Source: Pseudomonadota bacterium
GTDB lineage: Bacteria > Pseudomonadota > Gammaproteobacteria > Burkholderiales > Burkholderiaceae_C
NCBI GenBank assembly: GCA_021846025.1
Contig: JAJZDV010000004.1
Location: forward strand, 1 to 54,558
DNA: 54,558 bases
Direction of reading: 5' to 3'
The notes beneath the pieces were generated by a model. The model was not told the origin of the DNA. It did no database searches and was given only the letters and a program-made list of their open reading frames with translations. The position numbers and the translations under genes were made by a program. Of this stretch, positions 20,875 through 31,800 are shown in pieces (positions within the stretch are counted from its first letter, which is position 1; every line of letters starts with the position of its first letter).

Positions 20875-21333
20875 ATGTTCGACATCCTGATGTACGTCTA
20901 CGAAACCTACTGGCACCCTGAGGCTTGCCCGGAACTCGGGCAGTTGTCGCGCAAGTTGAGCGCCGCCGGTTTCGAGAACGAAGAAATCAACGATGCCCTC
21001 GACTGGCTGCGAGGGCTGGAGCAGGCCGTCGCCGGCAGTCGCACCCTGGGCGCGCCCAGCGACCGATCCATCCGGCTGTATGCCCAGCGGGAACTCGACT
21101 GCCTGGGTGTGGACGCCGTGGGCTACCTGAATTTTCTCGAATCCGCCGGGACGCTGCAGGCCCATCTGCGCGAAATCGTGGTGGAACGGGCTTTGGCCAC
21201 CGGCATCAAACAACTGCCGCTGGAGCAACTCAAGACCATCGTCCTGATGGTGTTCTGGCGCCTCGACGAAGAACCCGACGCCCTCATCCTCGACGAGCTG
21301 TTCGTCGAAGCCGACGATCGGGTCGTGCATTGA
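20875..21333 (+). CDS. smg: Smg protein (DUF494)
   Basis: A 152-residue protein of the Smg/DUF494 family, conserved next to dprA in beta- and gammaproteobacteria. It begins MFDILMYVYETYW and contains ENEEINDALDWL. Its function is not established. It lies 133 bases after dprA on the same strand. Confidence 0.92.
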   Translation: MFDILMYVYETYWHPEACPELGQLSRKLSAAGFENEEINDALDWLRGLEQAVAGSRTLGAPSDRSIRLYAQRELDCLGVDAVGYLNFLESAGTLQAHLREIVVERALATGIKQLPLEQLKTIVLMVFWRLDEEPDALILDELFVEADDRVVH

Positions 21334-21416
21334 GCCCCTCGTCGCGTCCGCGACGGCCGGCACGCCGTTGCGCACGCGCACGCACACACCCTACGCAATC
21401 CCCTGGAGAAACATCC

Positions 21417-22208
21417 ATGTCCTGGAATCACAGCCGCGCCGCCCTGGGTGCCGTGCTCCCCTTGACCCTGCTGCTCGCTGCATGCGGCGGAGGCGCCAAT
21501 ACCCAGTATCAGGGGTCCACCCTCAACGGCACGGTGTTGATGGGCGCAGGGCAGCCTGTCAGCAGCAACGGTGCGGGTGTTGTCTGCTTGTATGCGGTGA
21601 CCAACGGCCAAGGCAATCCGGTCAACACCGGGGTTTCCCCTCCTGCAAACACGGGGACCAACCTGACCTCGTTCAATACATGCAACATTCCCATCGCGGC
21701 CAACGGCACGTTTTCGGTCAACCTGACGAGCTATTACGGTCCGGTCCTGATCCAGGTCGCAGGTGGCAGCTACACCAATGTGGCGACCGGGGCCGCGGCA
21801 TCCCTGACGAGCCTTGCCAGCACCAACGCCAGCCTCCAGGCCTTGGTGCAAATTGGCGGCGGCGGCACGGTGAATGCCGTGGTGACCCCGCTGACCACCG
21901 TGGCCACGGCCATGATCACCCCCAACAGCGGTCTGACGATAGCCAACTACGCCGCGGCCTCGGCCAAGGTGGCCAGCGAGTTTCAACTGGGTGGCCTGAA
22001 CATCAATGCCATGCCGGCATCCGGTGATGCCTACGACCTGGCGCTCAAGGGTGTGCAGGATTACCTGGTGGTCCCGCCGGCTTCAACCGACGACCCGAAT
22101 GCCAACAACCTGCTGACCTGGAACCTCACGGCTTCGCCTGTTGCCGGCGACTACACCTCGGCCTACAACGCCATCAACGGCACGGCTCTGACCTTCACAT
22201 TCAACTGA
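21417..22208 (+). CDS. Secreted lipoprotein of unknown function
   Basis: A 263-residue protein with a lipoprotein signal: hydrophobic segment then LLLAAC, with lipidation expected at Cys23, followed by GGG. The mature part is rich in Thr, Asn, Ala and Gly and looks beta-rich; no catalytic motif is visible. GGAG precedes the ATG at 21417. It lies between smg and the convergent secF and ends before a strong bidirectional terminator. I do not recognise a family. Confidence 0.8.
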   Translation: MSWNHSRAALGAVLPLTLLLAACGGGANTQYQGSTLNGTVLMGAGQPVSSNGAGVVCLYAVTNGQGNPVNTGVSPPANTGTNLTSFNTCNIPIAANGTFSVNLTSYYGPVLIQVAGGSYTNVATGAAASLTSLASTNASLQALVQIGGGGTVNAVVTPLTTVATAMITPNSGLTIANYAAASAKVASEFQLGGLNINAMPASGDAYDLALKGVQDYLVVPPASTDDPNANNLLTWNLTASPVAGDYTSAYNAINGTALTFTFN

Positions 22209-22235
22209 AACCCGGCTGCAACTTGGTTCCCCGCG

Positions 22236-22267
22236 ATGAAAAAGCCGCCTGAAGGCGGCTTTTTCAT
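22236..22267. terminator. Bidirectional intrinsic terminator
   Basis: A perfect inverted repeat of 14-base arms: ATGA4-5 then GCCGCC, a TGAA loop, then GGCGGC and five T. A and T tracts flank the GC stem on both strands, so it should stop both the lipoprotein (+) and secF (-) transcripts. Confidence 0.9.
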
Positions 22268-22290
22268 GCAGGTCATGGTTCCGGGTTGGT

Positions 22291-23244
22291 CTAGACCGCG
22301 GCGCCAGCATTCGGATCGTTCGGGTTTTTGGGACGGCCGGGGCCGGACTTGAGCATGTCGTCGCGCTTGACGCCCAGCCACATGGCGATGGCGGCAGCGA
22401 CGAACACCGAACTGTAGATGCTCATCGAAATGCCGATGATCAGCGCCAGGGCGAAGAAGTGCAGCGCCGGGCCGCCGAAGAAGAACATGGAGAACGCCAT
22501 CGCCAGCGTCGAACCGTGGGTGATGATGGTGCGGCTGGTGGTGTTGGTGATGGCGCTGTCGATCACCTGCACCGTGGTGTATTTGCGGTACTTGCGGAAA
22601 TTCTCGCGCACCCGGTCGAAGATCACCACCGACTCGTTGACCGAATAGCCGAGCACGGCCAGCACCGCCGCCAGCACCGGCAGCGAAAATTCCCACTGGA
22701 ACAACGCGAAAAAGCCGAGCACGATGATGACGTCGTGCAGATTGGCGACGATCGCGGCGATGGAGAATTTCCACTCGAAGCGGAACGCCAGGTACAGCAT
22801 GATGCCGACGATGACGAAGGCCAGTGCCTTCAAGCCGTCGGTGGCGAGTTCGGATCCCACCTGCGGGCCGACGAATTCGGTGCGCCGCATTTGCACCTGC
22901 GGGTCGGCGGTCTTCAGCGCAGCCAGCACCTTGTCGCTTTGCTGCGCGCTGGACTCGCCTTCGCGCAGGGGTAGGCGGATGACCACGTCCTGCGCGCTGC
23001 CGAAGGTCTGGACCTGCACGTCGCCATAGCCCATCTTGGAGACCGTGCCGCGAATCGAGTCGAGATTGGCGGCCTGCGGGTAACCCACTTCCATCACCGT
23101 GCCGCCGGTGAACTCGATGGACAGGTGCAGGCCGCGCGAGACCAGGAAGAACACGGCTGCGGCGAACATCAGCGCCGAGACGATGTTGAACACCGGCGCA
23201 TAGCGCATGAAGGGGATGTCGCGCCGGATGCGGAAAAATTCCAT
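22291..23244 (-). CDS. secF: Protein translocase subunit SecF
   Basis: A 317-residue six-helix inner-membrane protein that works with SecD to drive late steps of Sec export using the proton motive force. The first helix is near residues 17-38, a periplasmic domain follows (about 40-130), and the helix-rich part includes VLGYSVNESVVIFDRVREN, a SecF hallmark. GGAGA precedes the ATG. Last gene of yajC-secD-secF, 33 bases after secD. Confidence 0.96.
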   Translation of the reverse strand: MEFFRIRRDIPFMRYAPVFNIVSALMFAAAVFFLVSRGLHLSIEFTGGTVMEVGYPQAANLDSIRGTVSKMGYGDVQVQTFGSAQDVVIRLPLREGESSAQQSDKVLAALKTADPQVQMRRTEFVGPQVGSELATDGLKALAFVIVGIMLYLAFRFEWKFSIAAIVANLHDVIIVLGFFALFQWEFSLPVLAAVLAVLGYSVNESVVIFDRVRENFRKYRKYTTVQVIDSAITNTTSRTIITHGSTLAMAFSMFFFGGPALHFFALALIIGISMSIYSSVFVAAAIAMWLGVKRDDMLKSGPGRPKNPNDPNAGAAV

Positions 23245-23277
23245 CTGGGTCTCCGATTGGGGGTGGCGTTCGGGCGC

Positions 23278-25218
23278 TCAGCGCTTGGCCGCTTGCTTGC
23301 CGCCGGATCCGGCCGCGGGCTTGGCCGGGCGAGCGCTGGCGGCGACAGCCGTGGTGGAGGCCTCCGGTTTCCAGATCTGGCCGATGGACAGCGACTGCAG
23401 GCGGCGTTTGCGTCCGTACCAGAAGTTCACCAGGCCGCGCGAGAAGAACACCGCCGAGAACATGGAGGTCAGAATGCCCAGCACATGCACCACGGCGAAG
23501 CCGCGCACCGCGCCCGAGCCGAAAATGAGCAGGGCGAGGCCGGCGATCAGGGTGGTGACGTTGGAGTCGAGAATCGTCGCCCAGGCTCGCTCGTAGCCAG
23601 TGGCGATGGCGGCCTGCGGGCTGGCTCCATTGCGCAGCTCTTCGCGAATGCGCTCGTTGATCAGCACGTTGGAGTCGATGGCCATGCCCAGCGCCAGGGC
23701 CATGGCGGCAATGCCGGGCAGCGTGAGTGTGGCCTGCAGCATGGACAGCAGCGCGATCAGCAGCATGAGGTTGACCGCCAGGCCGATGGACGAGATCACG
23801 CCGAACAGCATGTAGTAGACGCACATGAAGACGACGATGGCGACGAAACCCCAGGTGACCGAGTGAAAGCCTTGCAGGATGTTCTGTTGGCCGAGGCTCG
23901 GGCCGATGGTGCGCTCCTCGATGATCTGCATCGGTGCCGCCAGGGCGCCCGCGCGCAGCAGCAGGGCGATGTCGTTGGCTTCGGGCACGGTCATGCTGCC
24001 CGAGATCTGCACCCGGCCGCCGGCAATCTCGCCGCGCACCACCGGCGCGGTGACGACCTGGGCGCTGTGGCGGTCGATCAGCACCATGGCGATGCGCTTG
24101 CCGACGTTGGCGCGGGTGACATCGCGGAAGATGCGCGAGCCGCGTGAGTCCAGCGTGAGGAACACCGCCGGTTCGTTGTTCTGCGGGTCGAAACCGGTTT
24201 GCGCGTCGGTCAGGTTTTCCCCCGTCAGCAACACGTCCTTGTTCACCATCAGCGCATTGCCGGAACGGTCATAGAGCTTCTGATCGCCCGGCGGCGGGGG
24301 GCCGTTGCTCGTCAACGCGGCCTGTGCCACGGGGCTGTCGTCGACCATGCGCACCTCCAGCGAAGCGGTGCGCCCGAGGATGTCCTTCGCGCGGGCCGTG
24401 TCCTGAATGCCGGGAAGCTCCACCACCACGCGGTCGGTGCCCTGCTGCTGAATCACCGGTTCGGCCACGCCCAGTTCGTTGATGCGGTTGTGCAGCGTCT
24501 GGATGTTCTGCTTGATCGCGTAATCCTCGGTCTGCTGGACCGTCTGCGGACTGAGCTTGATGCCGATGCTGCCGCCCGTTGCCGCCGGGATGCTGGTGAC
24601 GAGCGCGTCACCGACGATGTCCTTGAGCACCGGCTGGGCGGCGGTGAACATCTCCGGGTCGCGGAAATCGAGCTGCACGGTGTCGCCCACGCGCTTGAGT
24701 TCGCTGTAGCGCACATCCTTGTGGCGCAGTGCGGTTTTGAGCTCGCCGGCAATGGAATCCAGCTTTTTCTGGATGGCGGCCTGCATGTCCACCTGGAGCA
24801 GAAAATGCACCCCGCCGCGCAAGTCCAAGCCCAGATACATGGGGTTGGCATGCAGCGCGCTGAGCCAGGCCGGCGACAGACTGAGCAGGTTGACGGCGAC
24901 GATGTAGCTCGGGTTGTCGCGGTTCGGGTTGAGCGCATGCGCCAGGATGTCGCGTGCCCGCAGTTGCACTTCGGTTTTGGCGAAGCTGTAATTCAGCGTC
25001 GAGCCGCTGATGAAGCTGCGCAGCGGCGCGATGCTGGCGGCCTTCAGGGCCAGCTCGCCCTGCTTCAGCAGGGCGGCGTTCGGCAGGTCGCGCCCGGCGT
25101 GCGCCGAGGTGATTTGCACGGCCGGCGCTTCACCGTAGAAATTGGGCAGGGCATAGACGAACCCCACCACCAGCACGGCGGCCATGATGAAATACTTCCA
25201 CAGCGGATAACGGTTCAT
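23278..25218 (-). CDS. secD: Protein translocase subunit SecD
   Basis: A 646-residue SecD: N-terminal helix (MNRYPLWKYFIMAAVLVVG), a large periplasmic region with GLDLRGGVHFLLQVDM and VVELPGIQD, then a five-helix C-terminal part containing LALGMAIDSNVLINERIREE. It partners SecF. The C-terminus has an Ala/Pro/Lys-rich tail. Middle gene of the yajC-secD-secF operon. Confidence 0.96.
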   Translation of the reverse strand: MNRYPLWKYFIMAAVLVVGFVYALPNFYGEAPAVQITSAHAGRDLPNAALLKQGELALKAASIAPLRSFISGSTLNYSFAKTEVQLRARDILAHALNPNRDNPSYIVAVNLLSLSPAWLSALHANPMYLGLDLRGGVHFLLQVDMQAAIQKKLDSIAGELKTALRHKDVRYSELKRVGDTVQLDFRDPEMFTAAQPVLKDIVGDALVTSIPAATGGSIGIKLSPQTVQQTEDYAIKQNIQTLHNRINELGVAEPVIQQQGTDRVVVELPGIQDTARAKDILGRTASLEVRMVDDSPVAQAALTSNGPPPPGDQKLYDRSGNALMVNKDVLLTGENLTDAQTGFDPQNNEPAVFLTLDSRGSRIFRDVTRANVGKRIAMVLIDRHSAQVVTAPVVRGEIAGGRVQISGSMTVPEANDIALLLRAGALAAPMQIIEERTIGPSLGQQNILQGFHSVTWGFVAIVVFMCVYYMLFGVISSIGLAVNLMLLIALLSMLQATLTLPGIAAMALALGMAIDSNVLINERIREELRNGASPQAAIATGYERAWATILDSNVTTLIAGLALLIFGSGAVRGFAVVHVLGILTSMFSAVFFSRGLVNFWYGRKRRLQSLSIGQIWKPEASTTAVAASARPAKPAAGSGGKQAAKR

Positions 25219-25310
25219 GGTGGGCTCGGACGGCAGGGCTCAGGCGTGGCGACCCTGCGTGGGCTTGCAGCGCGGGGGCGCAGGCGGTGCAAATGTGCGT
25301 GGCCGCGGCT

Positions 25311-25643
25311 TCAGCCGGCCTTGATCGTGCCCTTGGGCAGCACCATGCTCACGGCGGAGCGTTGCAGCTGCACTTCGAGCTTGTCGGCCACTTCGAGCTG
25401 GATGTAGTTGTCGCCCACCTTGGTGACGCGGCCGACCAGGCCGCCGGTGGTCACGACTTCGTCGCCCTTGGTCAGCGCGCTGATCATGGCCCGGGTTTCT
25501 TTCTGGCGCTTCATCTGCGGACGGATCATGATGAAGTAGAGGATGACGAACATCACCACGATGGGCAGCAGGCTCACCAGCGTGGATTCGGCACCAGCTT
25601 GCGGCGCGGCGCTTTGGGCATGCGCGATGGAAATCAGATTCAT
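25311..25643 (-). CDS. yajC: Preprotein translocase auxiliary subunit YajC
   Basis: A 110-residue single-helix protein of the SecDF-YajC complex. The helix (about 24-41) is followed by IRPQMKRQKE and GDEVVTTGGLVGRV, both typical of YajC. It starts the operon upstream of secD. The ribosome site is weak. Confidence 0.95.
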   Translation of the reverse strand: MNLISIAHAQSAAPQAGAESTLVSLLPIVVMFVILYFIMIRPQMKRQKETRAMISALTKGDEVVTTGGLVGRVTKVGDNYIQLEVADKLEVQLQRSAVSMVLPKGTIKAG

Positions 25644-25718
25644 GGGGCTATCCGTTCAAGAACAGGCGTTGAAAGGGTTTGCGTACAACTCGTGCGCAAA
25701 CCCGCATTGTCGCAAATC

Positions 25719-26108
25719 TCAACCCTGGTCCGGCCCGACCGGGGCCGCGCGCCCGAGGCGGCGTGCGAGCATGGCGTAGACGAGCCCGTTGAGCACGAAC
25801 AGGCCGGTTCCCAGCGCCCACTGGATCGGCCGCGTCAGCCCGTCGGGATAGAGCGCCGCCAGCAACACATGGGTGATGAATCCGCCCGAGTAGCCGGCCT
25901 GATGCGCCCGATGCAGCAAGGCATTCTGGAGAAGGGTCAGCGGGCACATCAGCCCGGCCCATTCCACCAGCACGCCCCAGGCCAGCGCCGGCAGGTGCAG
26001 CCAGGCCAGCCGCGGCCGGCGCAGCACCAGCAACCCGCCCAGCACGACCCAGAGCACGAACAGTGCGTGGACCAAAACCACCAGATCGGCAAGGAATTGT
26101 GCAAGCAT
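25719..26108 (-). CDS. DUF2784 small membrane protein
   Basis: A 129-residue protein with four hydrophobic segments and the family pattern ALFVLWVVLGGLLV ... PLTLLQNALLHRA. It matches DUF2784, of unknown function. GGAGA lies seven bases before the ATG at 26108. It lies 75 bases upstream of yajC and may share its transcript. Confidence 0.8.
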   Translation of the reverse strand: MLAQFLADLVVLVHALFVLWVVLGGLLVLRRPRLAWLHLPALAWGVLVEWAGLMCPLTLLQNALLHRAHQAGYSGGFITHVLLAALYPDGLTRPIQWALGTGLFVLNGLVYAMLARRLGRAAPVGPDQG

Positions 26109-26341
26109 GACCGGCTCTCCCGCGTGGGCGTGCATGGATACCCGGCTCGGCCGGGCATTGTTCAGTCTTCATCCCGTAGACATCCCGTAGACTCGTCGCA
26201 GACCGTCAAGTTGCTGCAGCCCATGCCTGCCCGCTGCCGGCCGCAACGAGGCCCGGCGATGACCTTGACCGCGTGCATGCGTGCATGCCGCGGCCAACGC
26301 GGTGGCGATGGTCAGGCCAGTTCAACTCCGGAGCTTCCCGC

Positions 26342-27523
26342 ATGCCCTCCTCCAAACCTGTTTTCCACTGGGACGACCCGCTGCAACTCGACGCCCAGCT
26401 CAGCACCGACGAGCGCGCCGTGCGCGACGCGGCACAAGCCTACTGCCAGGGCCAGCTCGCGCCGCGGGTGCAAGACGCGTTCCGCCACGAGACCACCGAT
26501 CCGGCCATCTTCCGCGAGATGGGCGCGCTCGGCCTGCTCGGCCCCACCATTCCCGAGGCGTATGGCGGCGCTGGCCTGAACCAGGTCGCCTACGGACTGA
26601 TTGCCCGCGAAGTCGAGCGGGTGGATTCCGGCTACCGCTCCATGATGAGCGTGCAAAGCTCGCTGGTGATGCTGCCCATCCACACCTTCGGCACCGAAGC
26701 GCAGAAACAGAAGTACCTGCCCGGACTCGCCACCGGTGCATGGATCGGCTGTTTCGGCCTGACCGAGCCCAACCACGGCTCCGATCCCGGCGGCATGACC
26801 ACGCGGGCGCGCAAGGTGCCCGGCGGCTATGCGCTGAGCGGCAGCAAGATGTGGATCAGCAACAGCCCGATCGCCGACGTGTTCGTGGTCTGGGCGAAAG
26901 ACGACGCCGGCGAAATTCGCGGCTTCATCCTCGACAAGGGCGCCAAGGGCCTCTCGGCCCCGGCCATTCACGGCAAGGTGGGGCTGCGCACCTCGATCAC
27001 CGGCGAGATCGTGATGGACGCGGTGTTCTGCCCCGAGGAGAACGCCTTCCCCCAGGTGCGCGGCCTCAAAGGCCCGTTCACCGCCCTCAACAGCGCACGC
27101 TTCGGCATCGCCTGGGGGGCGCTGGGTGCCGCCGAAGACTGCTACCGCCGCGCACGTCAGTACGTGCTCGACCGCCAGCAGTTCGGTCGTCCGCTGGCGG
27201 CCAACCAGCTCATCCAGAAAAAGCTGGCCGACATGCTGAGCGAAATCTGTCTCGGCCTGCAGGGCTGCCTGCGGCTGGGGCGGATGAAGGACGACGGCAG
27301 CGCCGCGGTGGAACTCACCTCCATCCTGAAGCGCAACAGTTGCGGCAAGGCGCTCGACATCGCCCGCACCGCGCGCGACATGCTGGGCGGCAACGGCATC
27401 TCCGACGAGTTCGGCGTGGCCCGCCATCTGGTCAACCTGGAAGTGGTGAACACGTACGAAGGGACCCACGACGTGCACGCGCTCATCCTGGGAAGAGCCA
27501 TCACCGGGATTGCGGCGTTTTGA
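26342..27523 (+). CDS. gcdH: Glutaryl-CoA dehydrogenase
   Basis: A 393-residue flavoprotein acyl-CoA dehydrogenase that oxidises and decarboxylates glutaryl-CoA to crotonyl-CoA in lysine, tryptophan and aromatic breakdown. FAD and substrate motifs include [17 protein letters not shown] and KMWISNSP; the catalytic base is Glu373 in [12 protein letters not shown], the context typical of GCDH. The ATG at 26342 has GGAG nine bases upstream. Electrons pass to ETF. No regulator is adjacent. Confidence 0.93.
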   Translation: MPSSKPVFHWDDPLQLDAQLSTDERAVRDAAQAYCQGQLAPRVQDAFRHETTDPAIFREMGALGLLGPTIPEAYGGAGLNQVAYGLIAREVERVDSGYRSMMSVQSSLVMLPIHTFGTEAQKQKYLPGLATGAWIGCFGLTEPNHGSDPGGMTTRARKVPGGYALSGSKMWISNSPIADVFVVWAKDDAGEIRGFILDKGAKGLSAPAIHGKVGLRTSITGEIVMDAVFCPEENAFPQVRGLKGPFTALNSARFGIAWGALGAAEDCYRRARQYVLDRQQFGRPLAANQLIQKKLADMLSEICLGLQGCLRLGRMKDDGSAAVELTSILKRNSCGKALDIARTARDMLGGNGISDEFGVARHLVNLEVVNTYEGTHDVHALILGRAITGIAAF

Positions 27524-27539
27524 TGCGGCGTCGCGCTCC

Positions 27540-27734
27540 GAGGCTAGGGCTTATCCAGGTACGACCGACGCATCCCAAATCCTGATCCCGCAGTCGTTCA
27601 TCGCGCTTGATCCGGGGCCGAACCGCAGCAAGCCCAGCGCGATGCGCGAGCGGATCAGCCAGCACGACGCGTTTTGCGAAGACCTGGAGAGGTTGCTGAA
27701 CTGGCCGGTGACGCTCGCAACGCGTGATCCGTGA
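27540..27734 (+). pseudogene. Remnant of a small conserved betaproteobacterial protein
   Basis: The frame encodes IPQSFIALDPGPNRSKPS followed by REXI-type and FCEDLERLL segments, which resemble a small (about 90-100 residue) protein common in Burkholderiales and sometimes labelled an ATPase with chaperone activity. There is no ATG, GTG or ribosome site at the expected start, and the frame stops before the usual C-terminal half. I read it as a decayed fragment. The 250 bases that follow hold no convincing gene. The family resemblance is from memory and weak. Confidence 0.3.
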
Positions 27735-27985
27735 CCCTGCCTGCGCGCAGCGCCTCATAACGCCCAGCACAAGCGGATCAAGCCCGGGAGCGCAACGCAT
27801 CTCGTCTCCAGTGCTCCTTATGTGCGCAAACGCACGGAGTTGCGCCGGGGTTCGGTCTATGTTGGGAGCCCAACACAACTCGGGTGCGTGCGCGGCACGT
27901 CCGGCCGCGTCATTGCCGGCGTTCGTGCAGGGCCGTGGTGCATCGCGCCCGCGAGTTGCGCGCCTAGCCGAGCCTCATCGAACCC

Positions 27986-28765
27986 ATGCCCGACCTGCAT
28001 ATTTTTTCCCCGATTTTTCTCGCCCTTGTCGTGATTGGCCTGTTTTTGGCCTCATCCCTCAAGATCATCTACGAGTACCAGCGGGCAGTCGTTTTCCAGT
28101 TGGGCCGTTTCCTGAAGGTCAAGGGGCCCGGGCTCATCATCGTGATTCCCTTGCTCCAGCGCATGGCCCGCATGGATTTGCGCACCGTGGTGCACGAGGT
28201 GCCGTCGCAGGATGTGATCTCGCGTGACAACGTCTCCGTCAAGGTCGATGCGGTGCTGTATTTCCGGATCGTCGATCCGGAAAAGGCCTTCATCCAGGTG
28301 GCAGATTTTTTCTCCGCGACCAGCAAGCTCGCGCAGACCACCTTGCGTGCAGTTTTGGGCAAACACGATCTGGATGAAATGCTGTCCGAGCGCAGCAAGA
28401 TCAACGCTGACATCCAGGCCATCCTGGAAGCCCAGACCGAGGCCTGGGGAATCAAGGTCAGTGTCGTTGAAATCCGCAACATCGAACTCACGGAAGACAT
28501 GGTGCGTGCCATTGCCAAGCAGGCCGAGGCCGAACGTGACCGCCGTGCCAAGGTGATTCATGCCGATGCCGAATTCCAGGCGGCGCAAACCCTGGTCAAC
28601 GCGGCCACCATCCTGGCCTCCGCGCCCGGAGGCATGCAGTTGCGCTATCTGCAGACACTGTCGGAGATCGGCACGGAAAAAAATTCCACCGTCATCTTCC
28701 CCATGCCCATCGATTTGATCAAACCGATTTTGCAGATCATCGAAAAAGTGGCTGACACCCATTGA
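27986..28765 (+). CDS. Slipin-family SPFH membrane protein
   Basis: A 259-residue stomatin/slipin-like protein: one N-terminal membrane helix (about residues 7-26), then the SPFH domain beginning [21 protein letters not shown] and continuing through [17 protein letters not shown], and a C-terminal coiled coil rich in Ala/Glu/Arg ([20 protein letters not shown]). Such proteins form membrane microdomain oligomers. No NfeD partner gene is adjacent. It lies 88 bases before the glucan synthase gene on the same strand. Confidence 0.9.
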   Translation: MPDLHIFSPIFLALVVIGLFLASSLKIIYEYQRAVVFQLGRFLKVKGPGLIIVIPLLQRMARMDLRTVVHEVPSQDVISRDNVSVKVDAVLYFRIVDPEKAFIQVADFFSATSKLAQTTLRAVLGKHDLDEMLSERSKINADIQAILEAQTEAWGIKVSVVEIRNIELTEDMVRAIAKQAEAERDRRAKVIHADAEFQAAQTLVNAATILASAPGGMQLRYLQTLSEIGTEKNSTVIFPMPIDLIKPILQIIEKVADTH

Positions 28766-28853
28766 GCCCCAACGCCAGGTCCGGGTCCGTGCGTTGCGCA
28801 TGGACGCTCCCAACCCCTGAGTCGCCCGTCACGACCGAGCAGGAGAACCAACT

Positions 28854-31800
28854 TTGAAGCGCACTGGCGCCGCCCGTCGTCGCTGGGATGAGGAGCGGAG
28901 ACGGTGGTTTCGCCGCGATGCTCTGCGCCCCGCCCCGGCGGCCGAGCCCGCGCTGCGCTCGGAATTGCTGAGCGCCGACCAGATGGAGCAATACGGCGTG
29001 GTGCTGGCCAGCAGGCACCGTGCGTCGGAGCGAGCGCTCGCCAATCCCCTGCTGGCGCGCCTGGCGGATAACGAGGCCGTGCTGGCGCAGGCCAGCGAGA
29101 GACTGACGCAGGCGGTCAGTGCGGGCCAGCGCATCACGCCGGCGGCTGAATGGCTGCTCGACAACGATTACCTGATCGAAGAGCAGATCCGCACGTCGCA
29201 GCGCGACTTGCCCAAGGGCTACAGCCGTGAATTGCCGCGCCTGCTCGACGGCCCGTCGGCCAAGTTGCCGCGGGTCTATGACATCGCGCTGGAAACCATC
29301 ACCCACGGCGATGCCCGTGTGGACGGCGAGAGTCTGAGGCGTTTCGTGGCGGCGTACCAGACGGTCACGCCGCTCAAACTTGGCGAGCTGTGGGCGATTC
29401 CGATCATGTTGCGGCTGGGCTTGATCGAGAACCTGCGCCGTGTCGCCATGCGTGTCATGGAGGAATGGAACGATCGCAACCTCGCGGGACTGTGGGCCGA
29501 CCGCATGGCCGTGATTGCCGAGCGCGATCCCAAGAGCGTGGTACTCGTGGTGGCCGACATGGCGCGCTCGAATCCGCCGATGACCAGCTCATTCGTGGCC
29601 GAGATGACGCGGCTGCTGCAAGGCCAAGGCCCGGCGCTGGCGCTGGCGCTGACCTGGATCGAGCAGACCCTGTCGGAATCCGGCCTCGGCATCGAGCGGC
29701 TGGTGCAGCTGGAGGCACAGCAGCAGGCCGCCGACCAGGTGACGATCGGCAACAGCATCGGCAGTCTGCGCATGCTCACCAGCATGGACTGGCGCACGTT
29801 CGTCGAGTCCATGAGTCACGTTGAGCAGGCGCTGCGGCAGGATCCGGCCGGGGTCTACGCGGCGATGGATTTCGTCACGCGCGACCACTACCGCCATGTG
29901 GTGGAGCATCTGGCGCGGCGTAGCGCCCGCAGTGAATGGGACGTGGCACGCACGGCCATCGACCTGGCCAGCGGCAGCGTGCGCGTTGCCGGCACGACCA
30001 ATGATCTCGTCCATGACCCAGCACGCGAGTCTCCCCATGACGCCGAGCAGCAGGTGGTGCGAAGCCATGTGGGCTACTACCTCGTCGATCAGGGTCTGGC
30101 GGCCCTGGAGCAGCGCGTCGCCGCGCGCGACACGGCAGTCACGGCCCTCAAGCGGCTGGCGCACCGTGCTCCACTGACCCTGTACCTGGGCTCGATCGTG
30201 GTGCTGCTGGCCCTGCTGGCTCAGCCGCTGCTGCAGGCTGTTCCACGCCAAGGCTGGCAGGGCTGGCAAGACTGGGTGTGGGCGCTGATGGCCGCGCCGG
30301 TGATCGTGATCAGCAGCCAGTTGGCCATCAGTCTGGTGAACTGGCTGGTGTCCATCGTGGTGCTGCCGCACATGCTGCCGCGGCTGGATTTTTCCAAGGG
30401 CCTGCCGCCCCAGGTTCGCACACTGGTGGTGATTCCGGCCATGCTGACCCGTTCGCAGGACGTGGACGCCTTGGCGGATGCGCTGGAAGTGCGGTTCCTC
30501 GCCAACCGCGATGCCCACCTGCACTTTGCCCTGCTCACCGACTTCGCCGATGCGCCCAGCGAAGTGATGGAGTCGGATGCGGCGCTGCTGCTGCAGGCCG
30601 GGCAACGTATCGACGCCCTCAATGCCAGCCACCCCGATGACCAGGCCGATCGCTTTTTCCTACTGCACCGTCCACGCCGCTGGAATGCGGCCGACAAGAC
30701 CTGGATGGGTTACGAGCGCAAGCGCGGCAAGCTGTCCGAGCTCAACGCCTTGTTGCGCGGTGCCGCCGGGTCGCGCTTTGCGTTGATCGTCGGCCGCACC
30801 GAGGTGCTATCCGAGGTCAAGTACGTCATCACGCTCGATACCGACACACAGTTGCCGCGCGATGCCGCGCGCCAGTTCATCGGCGCCATGGCGCATCCGC
30901 TCAATCGCCCGGTGCTCGACGCCGCCACGCAGTGCGTCATCGCGGGATATGCCATTCTCCAGCCCCGCGTGGGCATCAGCCTGCCCAGCGCGGGGCGTTC
31001 GGTTTATGCGCAACTGTTCGGCAGCGACGCCGGCATCGACCCCTACACGCGCGCCGTGTCGGACCTGTACCAGGATCTGTTTGGCGAAGGCTCGTTCATC
31101 GGCAAGGGCATTTACGACGTCGATGCCTTCGAGCAGGCCATCGATCACCGCTTCGCCGAGAACAGCATCCTCAGCCACGATCTGGTGGAGGGCTGCTTCG
31201 CACGCTCGGGCCTGATCAGCGACGTGCAGTTGTACGAGGACTATCCGTCACGCTACAGCGCCGATGTCAGCCGGCGCCACCGCTGGATTCGCGGCGACTG
31301 GCAACTGCTGCCGTGGCTGTTGCCGTGGGTGCGCACGCCTGGCCGCAGGCGCGCGCGCAATCCGCTGTCGGCGCTGTCACGCTGGAAAATCTTGGACAAC
31401 CTGCGTCGCAGCCTGGTGCCCGCCGCGCTGCTGGCCTTGCTGCTGCTCGGCTGGTTCGCCATGGCGCAAGTGGCGGCATGGACCATGGCGGTGCTGGCCG
31501 TGGTGTTCGTGCCGCCGCTGCTGGCCGTGCAGCTTGACCTGTTCCAGAAGCCCAGCGACGTGCTGCTCGGCCAGCATTTGCGCGCCGCGCTGCGCAGCAG
31601 TGGGGCGCAGGCCGCGCAAGTACTGCTGAAGCTGGCGTGGCTGCCGCACGAGGCGCTCGACAACTTGGACGCGGTGCTGCGCACACTGGGGCGCATGGCG
31701 GTGACGCGGCGCAGGCTGCTGCAGTGGAACCCGTCCCAGGAGGTCGAGCGCGACAGCGGCGAGACCTTGGCCGGACTGTTCAAGTCGATGGCGGTGGGTC

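Noticed and set aside
27755-27800. An integron attC-like stretch around CATAACGCC
   Set aside because: No matching complementary core, no integrase and no cassette array nearby.
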